Source of the DNA: Pseudoflavitalea rhizosphaerae | GTDB taxonomy: Bacteria; Bacteroidota; Bacteroidia; Chitinophagales; Chitinophagaceae | Direction of reading: 5' to 3' | DNA: 64,000 bases | Assembly: GCF_003991355.1 (NCBI RefSeq) | Contig: NZ_RCSU01000007.1 | Coordinates: 186,001 to 250,000 of the forward strand | In this document: positions 35,652 to 44,009 of the stretch, in pieces | Numbering within the stretch: the stretch's first letter is position 1 | Layout: each line of letters opens with the position of its first letter | Program-made: the position numbers and the translations under genes | Notes under the pieces: generated by a model | The model's database searches: none | The model's input: only the letters and a program-made list of their open reading frames with translations | What the model was told of the DNA's origin: nothing

Positions 35652-36728
35652 ATGGTAAATCAGTCTTCGTACCAGATCAGGCTTCCCCAGTTCGAGGGAC
35701 CATTCGACCTTCTGCTCTTCTTCATCGAGCGGGACGAACTGGATATCTATAATATTCCCATTACCAATATCATCAAGGACTTCCTGGCTTATATCCACGA
35801 GCAGGAAAAACTCAATATTGAATTATCGAGTGAATTCATCCTTTTCATCAGCACACTCATGCGTATCAAAGCAAAAATGCTGCTGCCACGAAAAGAATTG
35901 GATGCACAGGGTAATGAGATCGATCCACGTCAGGAACTGGTAGACAAGATCCTTGAATACAAACGCTACAAAGAAGCCGCCGTTCAGATGGCAGAAATGG
36001 AAGCAATGCGTATGCTGATGGTGCGCAGAGGTAATCTGGCCAAAGAACTTTCTACCATTGGAGAAGAATCCGGCGAAGGCACCGAGATCCAAACCATCAC
36101 GCTCTTTAAGCTCATGAAGACTTTCGAGCGCGTGATGAAACGGATGGAACAGCGTAACAACAAACCCGTTCACACTGTAGTGCGTTACAACTATACCATG
36201 GAAGAAAGCCGTGAGTATATGATCAACACGCTGAAGAAAAACAAAACTGTGCCGTTTGAACGGATTTTCAACAGGGCTAACGACCGCATACAAGCGATAT
36301 TCCTCTTTCTTTCCATGCTGGAGCTTGTGCAGTTGAAATATCTTACCATCATGGTAGGTGAAGGAAGGAACAACTTCATAGTTGAATACAACGAAAACAG
36401 GGAAGAAGATGAGTTTGGACTGGATGGCCTTCCGAACGGGTTGATGTCTGGTGGTAATGAAGAAAAAAGCGGATTGTTCGGAGAAGAGTTTGCAGAGGAA
36501 TTTGAAGAGGACGATTTTGAAGTTGAAGAAGAAGATGAAATTGGTGAATTGAATGATGGAGCGATTGAAAATAAATCAGAAGAAGCTGAAGAGGGTGATG
36601 AAGAAGCTGGTGGGGATGCTGATAAAGATTACAAAGAAGATAGCGATGATGAAGATGAAGACGATGAAAACGAAGAAGATGAAGAAGATGAAGACGAAGA
36701 TGAAAATAATGAGGCCGATAAAAAGTAA
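35652..36728 (+). CDS. scpA: Segregation and condensation protein A with long acidic tail
   Basis: Kleisin subunit that bridges SMC heads with ScpB in chromosome condensation. Residues 1-260 of the 358-residue product match ScpA: YQIRLPQFEGPFDLLLFFIE at the N-terminus, KLNIELSSEFILFISTLMRIKAKMLL-type helices, and a C-terminal winged-helix region with AIFLFLSMLELVQLKYLTI. The last 90 or so residues are an extreme Glu/Asp-rich low-complexity tail, not part of the usual domain. The start is the ATG at 35652; a GTG at 35601 in the same frame gives no family similarity. scpB and smc are not in the window. An 8-bp-stem terminator follows. Confidence 0.92.
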   Translation: MVNQSSYQIRLPQFEGPFDLLLFFIERDELDIYNIPITNIIKDFLAYIHEQEKLNIELSSEFILFISTLMRIKAKMLLPRKELDAQGNEIDPRQELVDKILEYKRYKEAAVQMAEMEAMRMLMVRRGNLAKELSTIGEESGEGTEIQTITLFKLMKTFERVMKRMEQRNNKPVHTVVRYNYTMEESREYMINTLKKNKTVPFERIFNRANDRIQAIFLFLSMLELVQLKYLTIMVGEGRNNFIVEYNENREEDEFGLDGLPNGLMSGGNEEKSGLFGEEFAEEFEEDDFEVEEEDEIGELNDGAIENKSEEAEEGDEEAGGDADKDYKEDSDDEDEDDENEEDEEDEDEDENNEADKK

Positions 36729-36751
36729 GCTAACATTTAAAATAGGTTCAA

Positions 36752-36778
36752 GTGCCCGCCACCCGGCGGGCATTTTTT
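36752..36778 (+). terminator. Intrinsic terminator of scpA
   Basis: TGCCCGCC-ACCC-GGCGGGCA, an 8-bp stem followed by six T. Confidence 0.92.
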
Positions 36779-36795
36779 ATCCAGGCTAAGTTTCC

Positions 36796-36850
36796 TTAAG
36801 TAAATTTAAAAATTATTAAGTTTACTTTTTATTGACAAAGTAAACTTAAT
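36796..36850. promoter_or_regulatory. Operator-like inverted repeat upstream of the broken Fic gene
   Basis: A perfect 13-bp inverted repeat, ATTAAGTTTACTT (36815-36827) and AAGTAAACTTAAT (36838-36850), separated by 10 bp that include TTGACA. A third, looser half-site (TTAAGTAAATTTAA) lies at 36796-36809. It sits 25 bp before the start codon, where a repressor would block transcription. A GAGCCGAATAA palindrome stands in the same place in front of the intact Fic gene at 62272. Confidence 0.6.
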
Positions 36851-36874
36851 GAGAAGTTGGCTTACTTTGGTTGG

Positions 36875-37796
36875 ATGAAATATTCCAGGCAGACCATTGA
36901 AAAATTCAAAGCCGGCCACTCTGAAAAAGGGATGAATTACAAATATTTTGTCCCTTCCAGCATCAATCATTTTTGGGTTTGGGAAGATGGAACAATCAAT
37001 GCCCTGTTGGAAAAGGCTTATGTAAAGTTGGGGGAGCTCAACTCATATGCAAGCCTGTACCCAGTACAGATCTTTACATTCAATTGCATGTTACCAAAGA
37101 AGCTGTAGAGTCCAGCAAAATTGAAGGCACCCGTACTCAAATAGATGAAGCTTTATTACCGGAAGATGAGATTCAACCAGAGCGAAGGTCTGGTTGGATT
37201 GAAGTGAATAATTATGTCAGGGCGCTGTATGGCGCTGTCAGGCAACTGGATAAGCTACCGCTTTCTTCAAGATTGCTGCGTCAGGCCCATAAGATCCCAT
37301 TCTTGGATGGAAATGGAAGGATCGGAAGATTGCTGATCCCACTTTATCTGATCTCAACCGGTATTCTAAAAAAGCCTTTATTATATCTGAGTGTGTATTT
37401 CGAGAAAACAGAACACTTTATTACGAAAACCTCCGGCGGGTAAGCGAGAAAAATGACCTGGTGCACTGGTTGAAATTTTTTCTGACAGGAGTGATAGAAA
37501 CCGCCACCAATGGAGTAAAAACACTGGATGCAGTATTGGAATTGAAGTTCAGGCTTGAAAAGGAAACCCTGACTGATTTTGGCAGGCGCCAGGCCTCCGG
37601 TCAGAAACTGCTTGACCAACTATTTCATAATCCGGTGATCAATATAAAAAAAGTGGAAGAGGTTTGCCAGTTAAGTACTAAAGCTGCCAATGATCTGGTG
37701 AGGATCTTTGAAGATAAAAAATGGCTTGTACAGGAAAATGGTTCTGTAAAATACCGCTGGTTCGTTTTTGAGCCTTACCTCAGCTTATTTAAGTAA
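36875..37796 (+). pseudogene. Fic family protein, disrupted
   Basis: Remnant of an AMPylating Fic protein with C-terminal winged helix. Three frames in succession carry it. The first is MKYSRQTIEKFKAGHSEKG onward to about 37060. The second runs from about 37060 to 37400 with the inhibitory-helix motif SSKIEGT, then an abrupt jump from LLRQAHK to IPFLDGNGRIGRLL. The third, to the stop at 37796, has EKNDLVHWLKFFLTGVIE and a winged-helix end. So there are at least two frameshifts, and an internal deletion of about 65 codons removes the region before the Fic motif and replaces its catalytic histidine (HPF became IPF). It is not expected to be active. Confidence 0.88.
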
Positions 37797-37892
37797 AACG
37801 GTTTTATTCCACGCTGCACTTTATCCGGCTCATCATCAATTCAAGCTTTTTTACCAGCGCTGTAAAATTTGACTGTAATTGGGTATTTTATA

Positions 37893-38522
37893 TTATTCGT
37901 AGATATACAACAAAACAGGTTTCGGGCTCTTATCGATAATGGCTGCCAGCTTTTTGAGGAAGTCTGCAGATACCGTAGGGCAACCATCACTCTGGCAGAT
38001 GGGGTAAGGAGTTACTTCATTATTGGGTACGCATTCATGTGAATGCAGCACAACATATCTTTTGAAAGCATTGCTGTTGGTGGCGTCCAGGCCATGCAGT
38101 TTGTAGGCCAGTCCGAATTTCCCATGATATGGATTCCCGATCTTGTATTTTCCGAGTGAGGTACAGCCGCAACCTACCTCATTGCCATACTTCCTGCCTT
38201 TCAACCAGGTTTCATTACATCTGCCATGTGTTACCAAACTGGCACCCAGCACTGAATCTTTTTTCATATCGTAAATGAAAAAACGGTTCTTGCCGGATTC
38301 GATCTTCATATCGATCATAAAGCAAAGCTCTGTATTGAAATTGTTCGCTTTGGCATAGGTTTCAAGTGTTGCGCTTTTCGATCCCAGCTTTCGCATAAGG
38401 GTAGCTGTTGGCGCAGGCTTCACAGCAGGAGCTTTACTGTTCTTCTTATAAAGATACCAGCCGCCGCTGGCCAGCAGGAACACGATCAGTAAAGAAACGA
38501 TGGTGAGAAGGATCCTTTTCAT
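37893..38522 (-). CDS. Murein L,D-transpeptidase catalytic-domain (YkuD_2-like) protein
   Basis: Envelope protein of 209 residues with one N-terminal membrane anchor (LLTIVSLLIVFLLASGGWYL), a short linker rich in Lys, Pro and Ala, and a domain with YkuD_2 landmarks: CFMIDMKIESGKNRFFIYD, VTHGRC, the histidine motif YVVLHSHECV, and the catalytic cysteine motif SDGCPTVS. Such enzymes may remodel or cross-link peptidoglycan, but the YkuD_2 branch is little characterised. Palindromic repeat F lies between its start and the dxs stop codon, on the same strand. Confidence 0.87.
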   Translation of the reverse strand: MKRILLTIVSLLIVFLLASGGWYLYKKNSKAPAVKPAPTATLMRKLGSKSATLETYAKANNFNTELCFMIDMKIESGKNRFFIYDMKKDSVLGASLVTHGRCNETWLKGRKYGNEVGCGCTSLGKYKIGNPYHGKFGLAYKLHGLDATNSNAFKRYVVLHSHECVPNNEVTPYPICQSDGCPTVSADFLKKLAAIIDKSPKPVLLYIYE

Positions 38523-38541
38523 GAAGATGGTTTGCTTTTAC

Positions 38542-38635
38542 TCGGGGAGCAGTCGCTCGCGTCCCCGCGAGTGACGGTTATTCCGTCGCCTCCGGCGACA
38601 CGGTGTTCGCCGGAGGCGAGCGAGTGGGCTCCCCG
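38542..38635. repeat. Palindromic repeat, copy F
   Basis: About 94 bp. Left hairpin CTCGCG-TCCC-CGCGAG flanked by GGGGAGCAGTCG, then GTCGCCTCCGGCGAC and a compound right unit with GTTCGCCGGAGGCGAGCGAGTGGG-type sequence and a closing CTCCCC that complements the left GGGGAG. It lies about 50 bp downstream of the dxs stop codon and upstream of the L,D-transpeptidase-like gene. Confidence 0.8.
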
Positions 38636-38687
38636 GTATTCAGGATGCCCGAAACTATCAACTTCCATAAACTATAAAAACAGGGGA

Positions 38688-40616
38688 TTACAATTTAACG
38701 TTTACCTGCACTTTCTCGCTCACCATTTCACGAACGGCAGCTGCAATGCCGGCGGCATCGAAACCACATTCGCGGTGCAGTTCTTTCGGAGTGCCATGCT
38801 CCACGATCCTGTCGGGAATGCCGAGGATCTTCACGTCGGCCTTATAGTTATGCGCCGCCATGAATTCCAGAATAGCGCTGCCGAATCCGCCAACTACCGT
38901 TCCGTCTTCCACCGTTACGATCTTGTTGTACTTGCTGAATACTTCATGCAGCAGGTCTTCATCGATAGGCTTCACAAAACGGAGATCGTAGTGTGCCGGG
39001 TCGATGCCATCTGTTCTGAGTTCACGGATGGCAGTAGTAGCAAAATTGCCCGGGTGACCAAAAGAGAGAATAGCGATTTCCTTTCCGTCTTTGATCTTAC
39101 GCCCCTTGCCGATGGTGATCTCTTCGAGCGGTGTTCTCCATTCCGGCATCACACCTTCTCCGCGTGGATAGCGGATGGAAAAAGGAAAATCATTCTTTTC
39201 CAGTTGTGCTGTATACATCAGGTTGCGGAGCTCCTGTTCATTCATGGGGGAGCTCACCACCATATTGGGGATGCAACGGAAGTACGCGATATCATAGGCT
39301 CCGTGATGTGTGGCGCCGTCTTCACCTACAAGGCCGCCTCTGTCGAGACAGAAAACAACCGGCAGGTTCTGGATGGCTACGTCGTGGATCACCTGGTCGT
39401 ACGCGCGTTGCATGAATGAAGAATAGATATTGCAGAACACGCGCATGCCCTGTGTAGCCATACCGGCGCTGAGGGTTACGGCATGTTGTTCGCAGATGCC
39501 CACATCGAATGCACGCTCGGGCATTTTCTCCATCATGAATTTGAGGGAGGAGCCGGAAGGCATGGCGGGGGTAACACCGATAATGCTCTTATTCTGTTCA
39601 GCCAGTTCAATAATGGTATGGCCGAAAACATCCTGGTATTTCGGAGGCTGAGGAACTTCGAATGATTTCTTGTAGATCTCGCCGGTGATCTTATCAAACA
39701 GGCCGGGCGCATGCCAGCGGGTCTGATCTTTTTCCGCGAGCGAATAGCCCTTACCCTTCACCGTTACGATGTGCAGGAGTTTGGGGCCGGGGATATTTTT
39801 CAGATCATGGAGCGTGTCTACGAGCTTGGTGATATTATGTCCGTCGATCGGTCCGAAATAGCGGAGCTTCAGGGCTTCGAAGAGATTGCTGTTTTTGTTG
39901 ATGAAGCCTTTGATGCTATGCTCGATCTTGCTGGCCATTTCGCGGGTGAAGTTCTTGCCCACGGGCAGTTTGCCGAGCGCTTTCCAGATATCGTCCTTGA
40001 ACTTATTGTAGGTCTGTGATGTGGAGATATCGGTGAGATATTCCTTGAGCGCACCCACATTGGGGTCGATGCTCATACAATTGTCGTTGAGGATGATGAG
40101 TACGTCAGAATCTGCAACGCCGGCATGGTTCATGCCTTCGAATGCGAGACCTGCAGTGAGTGCGCCATCGCCGATCACGGCCACTGCCTTGCGGTTCTCT
40201 CCTTTGATCCTGGATGCCATCGCCATTCCCAGTGCAGCGGAGATGGAAGTGGAAGAGTGGCCCACACCGAATGTGTCATACTCACTTTCTTTCCTGTTTG
40301 GGAAACCGCTGATGCCATTGTATTTCCGGTTGGAAGGGAATACATCTCGGCGACCGGTAAGGATCTTATGTCCATAAGCCTGGTGGCCTACATCCCAAAC
40401 CAGTTGGTCGAAAGGCGTATTGTAAATATAATGCAGTGCAACTGATAGCTCCACTACCCCCAGACTGGCGGCAAAATGCCCTCCATGAACACTCACTACA
40501 TCAATGATGTACTGACGCAGTTCATCACAAACCTGATGCAACTGTTCCCGGCTCAATTGTTTAAGATCGGCCGGAGAATTGATCATGCTGAGTAGCGGGC
40601 CTGGGGCGATGTTCAT
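38688..40616 (-). CDS. dxs: 1-deoxy-D-xylulose-5-phosphate synthase
   Basis: First enzyme of the MEP isoprenoid pathway: condenses pyruvate and glyceraldehyde-3-phosphate, using thiamine diphosphate. The 642-residue product has VHGGHFAASLGVVELSVAL, the TPP motif GDGALTAGLAFEGMNHAG, YFGPIDGHN, and the transketolase-type second half with DRGGLVGEDGATHHGAYD and GEGVMPEW. I used the ATG at 40616, since the codon two upstream is TTG. A TATTTTTG element at 40637-40644 gives a leader of only about 15 nt. Confidence 0.97.
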   Translation of the reverse strand: MNIAPGPLLSMINSPADLKQLSREQLHQVCDELRQYIIDVVSVHGGHFAASLGVVELSVALHYIYNTPFDQLVWDVGHQAYGHKILTGRRDVFPSNRKYNGISGFPNRKESEYDTFGVGHSSTSISAALGMAMASRIKGENRKAVAVIGDGALTAGLAFEGMNHAGVADSDVLIILNDNCMSIDPNVGALKEYLTDISTSQTYNKFKDDIWKALGKLPVGKNFTREMASKIEHSIKGFINKNSNLFEALKLRYFGPIDGHNITKLVDTLHDLKNIPGPKLLHIVTVKGKGYSLAEKDQTRWHAPGLFDKITGEIYKKSFEVPQPPKYQDVFGHTIIELAEQNKSIIGVTPAMPSGSSLKFMMEKMPERAFDVGICEQHAVTLSAGMATQGMRVFCNIYSSFMQRAYDQVIHDVAIQNLPVVFCLDRGGLVGEDGATHHGAYDIAYFRCIPNMVVSSPMNEQELRNLMYTAQLEKNDFPFSIRYPRGEGVMPEWRTPLEEITIGKGRKIKDGKEIAILSFGHPGNFATTAIRELRTDGIDPAHYDLRFVKPIDEDLLHEVFSKYNKIVTVEDGTVVGGFGSAILEFMAAHNYKADVKILGIPDRIVEHGTPKELHRECGFDAAGIAAAVREMVSEKVQVNVKL

Positions 40617-40636
40617 TTCCAAATGAATTTAATGGT

Positions 40637-40644
40637 CAAAAATA
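40637..40644 (-). promoter_or_regulatory. Promoter element of dxs
   Basis: Minus-strand TATTTTTG fits TAnnTTTG, 21 nt before the dxs ATG. Confidence 0.5.
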
Positions 40645-40773
40645 CGGCTAAATTTTAAAGTTTCAGGCCTAATCCTTCAGGGGACTTCAGGCGGAAGCCC
40701 GTTCCGGAAACTTTAACAAATACACTCGTTTCTTCCGACAAAAGGCATACATTGACATGCCGATAAGCTAATT

Positions 40774-40827
40774 ATACGGCCATATATCCCAAATACGGCA
40801 TATGACCTCCTCAAAAACGTAGATTTG
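40774..40827 (+). promoter_or_regulatory. Promoter of the lytS-like gene with upstream direct repeats
   Basis: TAGATTTG (40820-40827) is a perfect -7 element 21 nt before the ATG. Just upstream, ATACGGC occurs twice in direct orientation (40774 and 40793), 19 bp start to start, followed in each case by C-ATAT or ATAT. Direct repeats spaced by about two helical turns are what LytTR-domain dimers bind, so these are candidate autoregulatory sites. Confidence 0.45.
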
Positions 40828-40848
40828 TTGGGTTCCGATCTTTCGACC

Positions 40849-41901
40849 ATGGCTAAAAAAATATCATATTACTGGCTCTGCCAGATCCTGGGCTGGAGCG
40901 CGTTCATTCTGGTTTATATCTTTTTTTATTTGACCCTCCGTAACCGGGAAACGCCTTACTTCTATGAGGTACTCTTCCTGGAAGCGGCAATCGGATTCCT
41001 GGTTACGCATGTGATGCGAAGCTTCATCCACCGGTTCAAACTGGTAGACAAGCCAATCAATGAACAGGGCTTCTACATCTTTTTCGTTTCATTTGTATTT
41101 GCCGTGATCTATGCAGCATTGGGCACAACACTGGAGCGGGTGCTTGGTTTCGAACCACCCAAACAGGCCGAGCTGGCGCTGATCAACAAGATCCTCCGTG
41201 CGGCACTGGGCTGCTTCCTCTTTGTACTGATCTGGAACCTGATCTATTTCGCTTATCATTATATCGTTCGGGCGCGAGACACGCAACTGGACCGTGTAAG
41301 GCTTCAGTCGCTGGTGAAAGAACTGGAACTGAAAACCATCAAAGCGCATATCAATCCTCATTTCATATTCAATGCCCTCAATAGTATCCGCGCGCTAATC
41401 GATGAAAATCCCAATCGCGCCCGCAATGCCATTACCGAGCTCAGCAATATCCTCCGCAGCAGCATGCAGGCGGAAAAGCAGGAGACAGTGCCGTTCGAGA
41501 AGGAACTCAGCATCGTGAAGGACTACCTGGCGCTGGAATATATCCGGTTTGAGGACCGACTCAAAGTGGAATACCAGATAGATGAAGATACCCTGGACCA
41601 ACCTGTACCGCCCATGATGCTTCAAACCCTGGTAGAAAATGCCATCAAGCACGGTATCGGCAAACAGATCAGTGGAGGCGTGGTGAAGGTGGTGTCTGAC
41701 TTCAGGAACAATTTCCACGAACTGATCGTTCAGAATACGGGTCACCTCAATGGTTATATGAATACAGGCGATGGCTTCGGACTTAGCAGTACCCGGAACC
41801 GCCTGCAATTATTGTTTGGCGAAAAAGCTAACTTTGAAATAAGACAGGTAGACAGCGGACTGGTAGAAGCCCGCATACTCATTCCTGTTGAAAACATTTA
41901 A
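40849..41901 (+). CDS. LytS-type sensor histidine kinase
   Basis: Membrane sensor kinase of 350 residues in the His_kinase/YehU-LytS family. It has four predicted membrane helices within residues 1-140 and no extra sensor domain. The kinase core starts KTIKAHINPHFIFNALNSIR, with the likely phospho-accepting histidine H171 in NPHF. The ATPase part has LQTLVENAIKHGI (N-box) and GDGFGLSSTRNRLQLLFG (G-box). The regulator follows 8 nt downstream. I used the ATG at 40849; the codon at 40825 is a TTG inside the promoter element. The signal is unknown. Confidence 0.93.
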   Translation: MAKKISYYWLCQILGWSAFILVYIFFYLTLRNRETPYFYEVLFLEAAIGFLVTHVMRSFIHRFKLVDKPINEQGFYIFFVSFVFAVIYAALGTTLERVLGFEPPKQAELALINKILRAALGCFLFVLIWNLIYFAYHYIVRARDTQLDRVRLQSLVKELELKTIKAHINPHFIFNALNSIRALIDENPNRARNAITELSNILRSSMQAEKQETVPFEKELSIVKDYLALEYIRFEDRLKVEYQIDEDTLDQPVPPMMLQTLVENAIKHGIGKQISGGVVKVVSDFRNNFHELIVQNTGHLNGYMNTGDGFGLSSTRNRLQLLFGEKANFEIRQVDSGLVEARILIPVENI

Positions 41902-41909
41902 CCAGGTAT

Positions 41910-42644
41910 ATGATCAGAGCCATCATTATTGACGACGAACGCCTCGCCCGCAATGAGCTGAAAAAACTGCTCACTGAATTCCCGGAAATCGAAGTGGTGG
42001 CAGAAGCCGCCAATGCCGGAGAAGGCATCGAGAAAATCGAAAATATCAACCCAGACCTCATTTTCCTGGATATTTCCATGCCAGGCAAAACAGGTTTCGA
42101 TATGCTGTCTGAACTGGACCGAACCCCGCACGTGATCTTCACCACCGCTTACGATGAATTTGCATTGAAAGCTTTTGAAGTGAATGCACTGGACTATCTC
42201 CTCAAACCTGTTGAGCCCAAAAGGCTCGCAGACGCTATCCAGAAATTGCACCAGCATGAGGACCGCGACCAGCTTCCCGTGAACCCTGCCAACGTGAACC
42301 ACTCCGTATTGAGTGAGAACGACCAGGTATTTGTGAAAGATGGCGAACGCTGCTGGTTTGTGAAGCTCTCCGAAATTCGGTTGTTCGAAAGCGTTGGGAA
42401 CTACGCGAAAGTGTATTTCGGGCCCAACAAGCCGCTGATCCTGAAATCCCTCAATGCACTGGAAGAAAGACTGGATGAAAAAACATTCTTTCGCGCCAAT
42501 CGCAAACATATAGTGAACCTCCGTCTGATAGACAAAATAGAACCTTATTTCAATGGCGGCCTGCTGCTGGAATTGAAAGGCGGTGAAAAGATAGAAGTGA
42601 GTCGCCGTCAGACCGTGAAGTTCAAGGAAATGATGAGCCTTTAG
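41910..42644 (+). CDS. LytTR-family response regulator
   Basis: DNA-binding partner of the kinase upstream. The 244-residue product has a receiver domain (about residues 1-120) with the acidic pair DDE at 8-10, phosphorylation site D54 in LIFLDISMPG, and lysine in LLKPVEPKRL. A LytTR domain (about 140-244) reads VFVKDGERCWFVKLSEIRLF, then FFRANRKHIVNL and EVSRRQTVKFKE. LytTR domains bind direct repeats through beta-strand contacts. Targets are unknown; the operon's own promoter carries a candidate site. Confidence 0.94.
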   Translation: MIRAIIIDDERLARNELKKLLTEFPEIEVVAEAANAGEGIEKIENINPDLIFLDISMPGKTGFDMLSELDRTPHVIFTTAYDEFALKAFEVNALDYLLKPVEPKRLADAIQKLHQHEDRDQLPVNPANVNHSVLSENDQVFVKDGERCWFVKLSEIRLFESVGNYAKVYFGPNKPLILKSLNALEERLDEKTFFRANRKHIVNLRLIDKIEPYFNGGLLLELKGGEKIEVSRRQTVKFKEMMSL

Positions 42645-42680
42645 CCTGTTGCTCAAAACAAAAACACTGAATACATTCCC

Positions 42681-43964
42681 ATGCAGAAAATTCTCTCCAT
42701 TGTAACCATGCTCGCTATCGGGCAGGTTAGCTATTCACAATCCATCGACAAGGTTATCAATGTTACGGAAGTGGAAAGGATCGAAAAGATCCTGTCCGCC
42801 GATGATATGCAGGGCCGCCGCACATTTACCCCCGGTATCGATAAAGCCGCCGATTTCATTGCAGCAGAATTTAAGAAAGCAGGTCTTCAGCCTGTAAAAG
42901 GTGATTCCTGGTTCCAGGAGTTCGCAATGATAAAACCGAAATTCCTGAATGCGAACGGTATGGTGAATGGTAATTCCATTCCTGAAAAGAATATCGTGGC
43001 GCTCAGCTCACAGAGCAATATCAAAGTGGATAATAAATCCGGCTACACAAACGTGAACATCGGGGAAGCAGACACGCTGTTCCCTGTAGTGATGCGACTG
43101 CTGGATTCAAAGAAAAATTATTTCGTTACCGTACACGAGAAGCACGGAAGGATGTTCAATGGCCTCAAGCGTTTCCGCGAGCAATCATTCGAATCTCCTT
43201 CCAATATCGTACTGGTGCTTTCCAATGAAGCCGCCAATACCTATTCCGTTGAATTCAACCAGGAGATCACACGGGCTCCGCTGAAAAATGTTGTAGGCAT
43301 TCTTCCCGGAAAGAAAAAGAAAAATGAATACGTGATCTTCTCCGGTCACTATGATCACCTTGGCATCGGTAAACCGAATGAAGCCGGGGACTCCATCTTC
43401 AATGGCGCCAATGATGACGCTTCCGGTGTTACTGCCGTGATCATGCTGGCGCAATACTATGCGCAGCAAAAAAACAATGAACGTACTCTGGTATTTGCAG
43501 CCTTCACTGCTGAAGAAGTAGGTGGATTTGGATCGAAACATTTCTCTGAGCAGTTCGATCCTTCCAAAGTGATGGCCATGTTCAATATCGAGATGATCGG
43601 TACAGAAAGCAAATGGGGCACCAACTCCGCTTTCATTACCGGTTATGAAAAGACTGATATGGGCACTATCCTGGAAAAGAACCTGCAGGGATCTGCTTTC
43701 AAATTCTATCCTGATCCCTATCCCGATCAGCAACTGTTCTATCGTTCAGACAATGCAACCCTGGCCAGACAAGGTGTTCCGGCACATACCATCTCTACAT
43801 CGAAAATGGACAGTGAAAAATTCTATCATACGCAGGAAGATGAGATCGAAACACTGGATATGAAGAATATGACGGAGATCATCAAATCCATAGCAGTGAG
43901 TGCAAAAACTATTGTTGCAGGAAAGGATACTCCTTCAAGAGTGGATACGAAGCAACTGAGATAG
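42681..43964 (+). CDS. Exported M28 family metallopeptidase
   Basis: Zinc aminopeptidase of 427 residues with a signal peptide (ILSIVTMLAIGQVSYSQS). Two-zinc ligands are visible in order: FSGHYDHLG, NGANDDASGV, the catalytic FTAEEVGGFGS, NIEMIGT, and a final histidine in YHTQEDE. An insert between about residues 90 and 200 is typical of the PA-domain-like region in this family. It probably hydrolyses peptides in the periplasm or outside the cell. It starts 36 nt after the response regulator and may be co-transcribed with it, but no functional tie is evident. Confidence 0.92.
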   Translation: MQKILSIVTMLAIGQVSYSQSIDKVINVTEVERIEKILSADDMQGRRTFTPGIDKAADFIAAEFKKAGLQPVKGDSWFQEFAMIKPKFLNANGMVNGNSIPEKNIVALSSQSNIKVDNKSGYTNVNIGEADTLFPVVMRLLDSKKNYFVTVHEKHGRMFNGLKRFREQSFESPSNIVLVLSNEAANTYSVEFNQEITRAPLKNVVGILPGKKKKNEYVIFSGHYDHLGIGKPNEAGDSIFNGANDDASGVTAVIMLAQYYAQQKNNERTLVFAAFTAEEVGGFGSKHFSEQFDPSKVMAMFNIEMIGTESKWGTNSAFITGYEKTDMGTILEKNLQGSAFKFYPDPYPDQQLFYRSDNATLARQGVPAHTISTSKMDSEKFYHTQEDEIETLDMKNMTEIIKSIAVSAKTIVAGKDTPSRVDTKQLR

Positions 43965-44009
43965 TGGATAGTGAGATTTTGAAACACCCTAAACTTAACA
44001 CCCAAAAAT

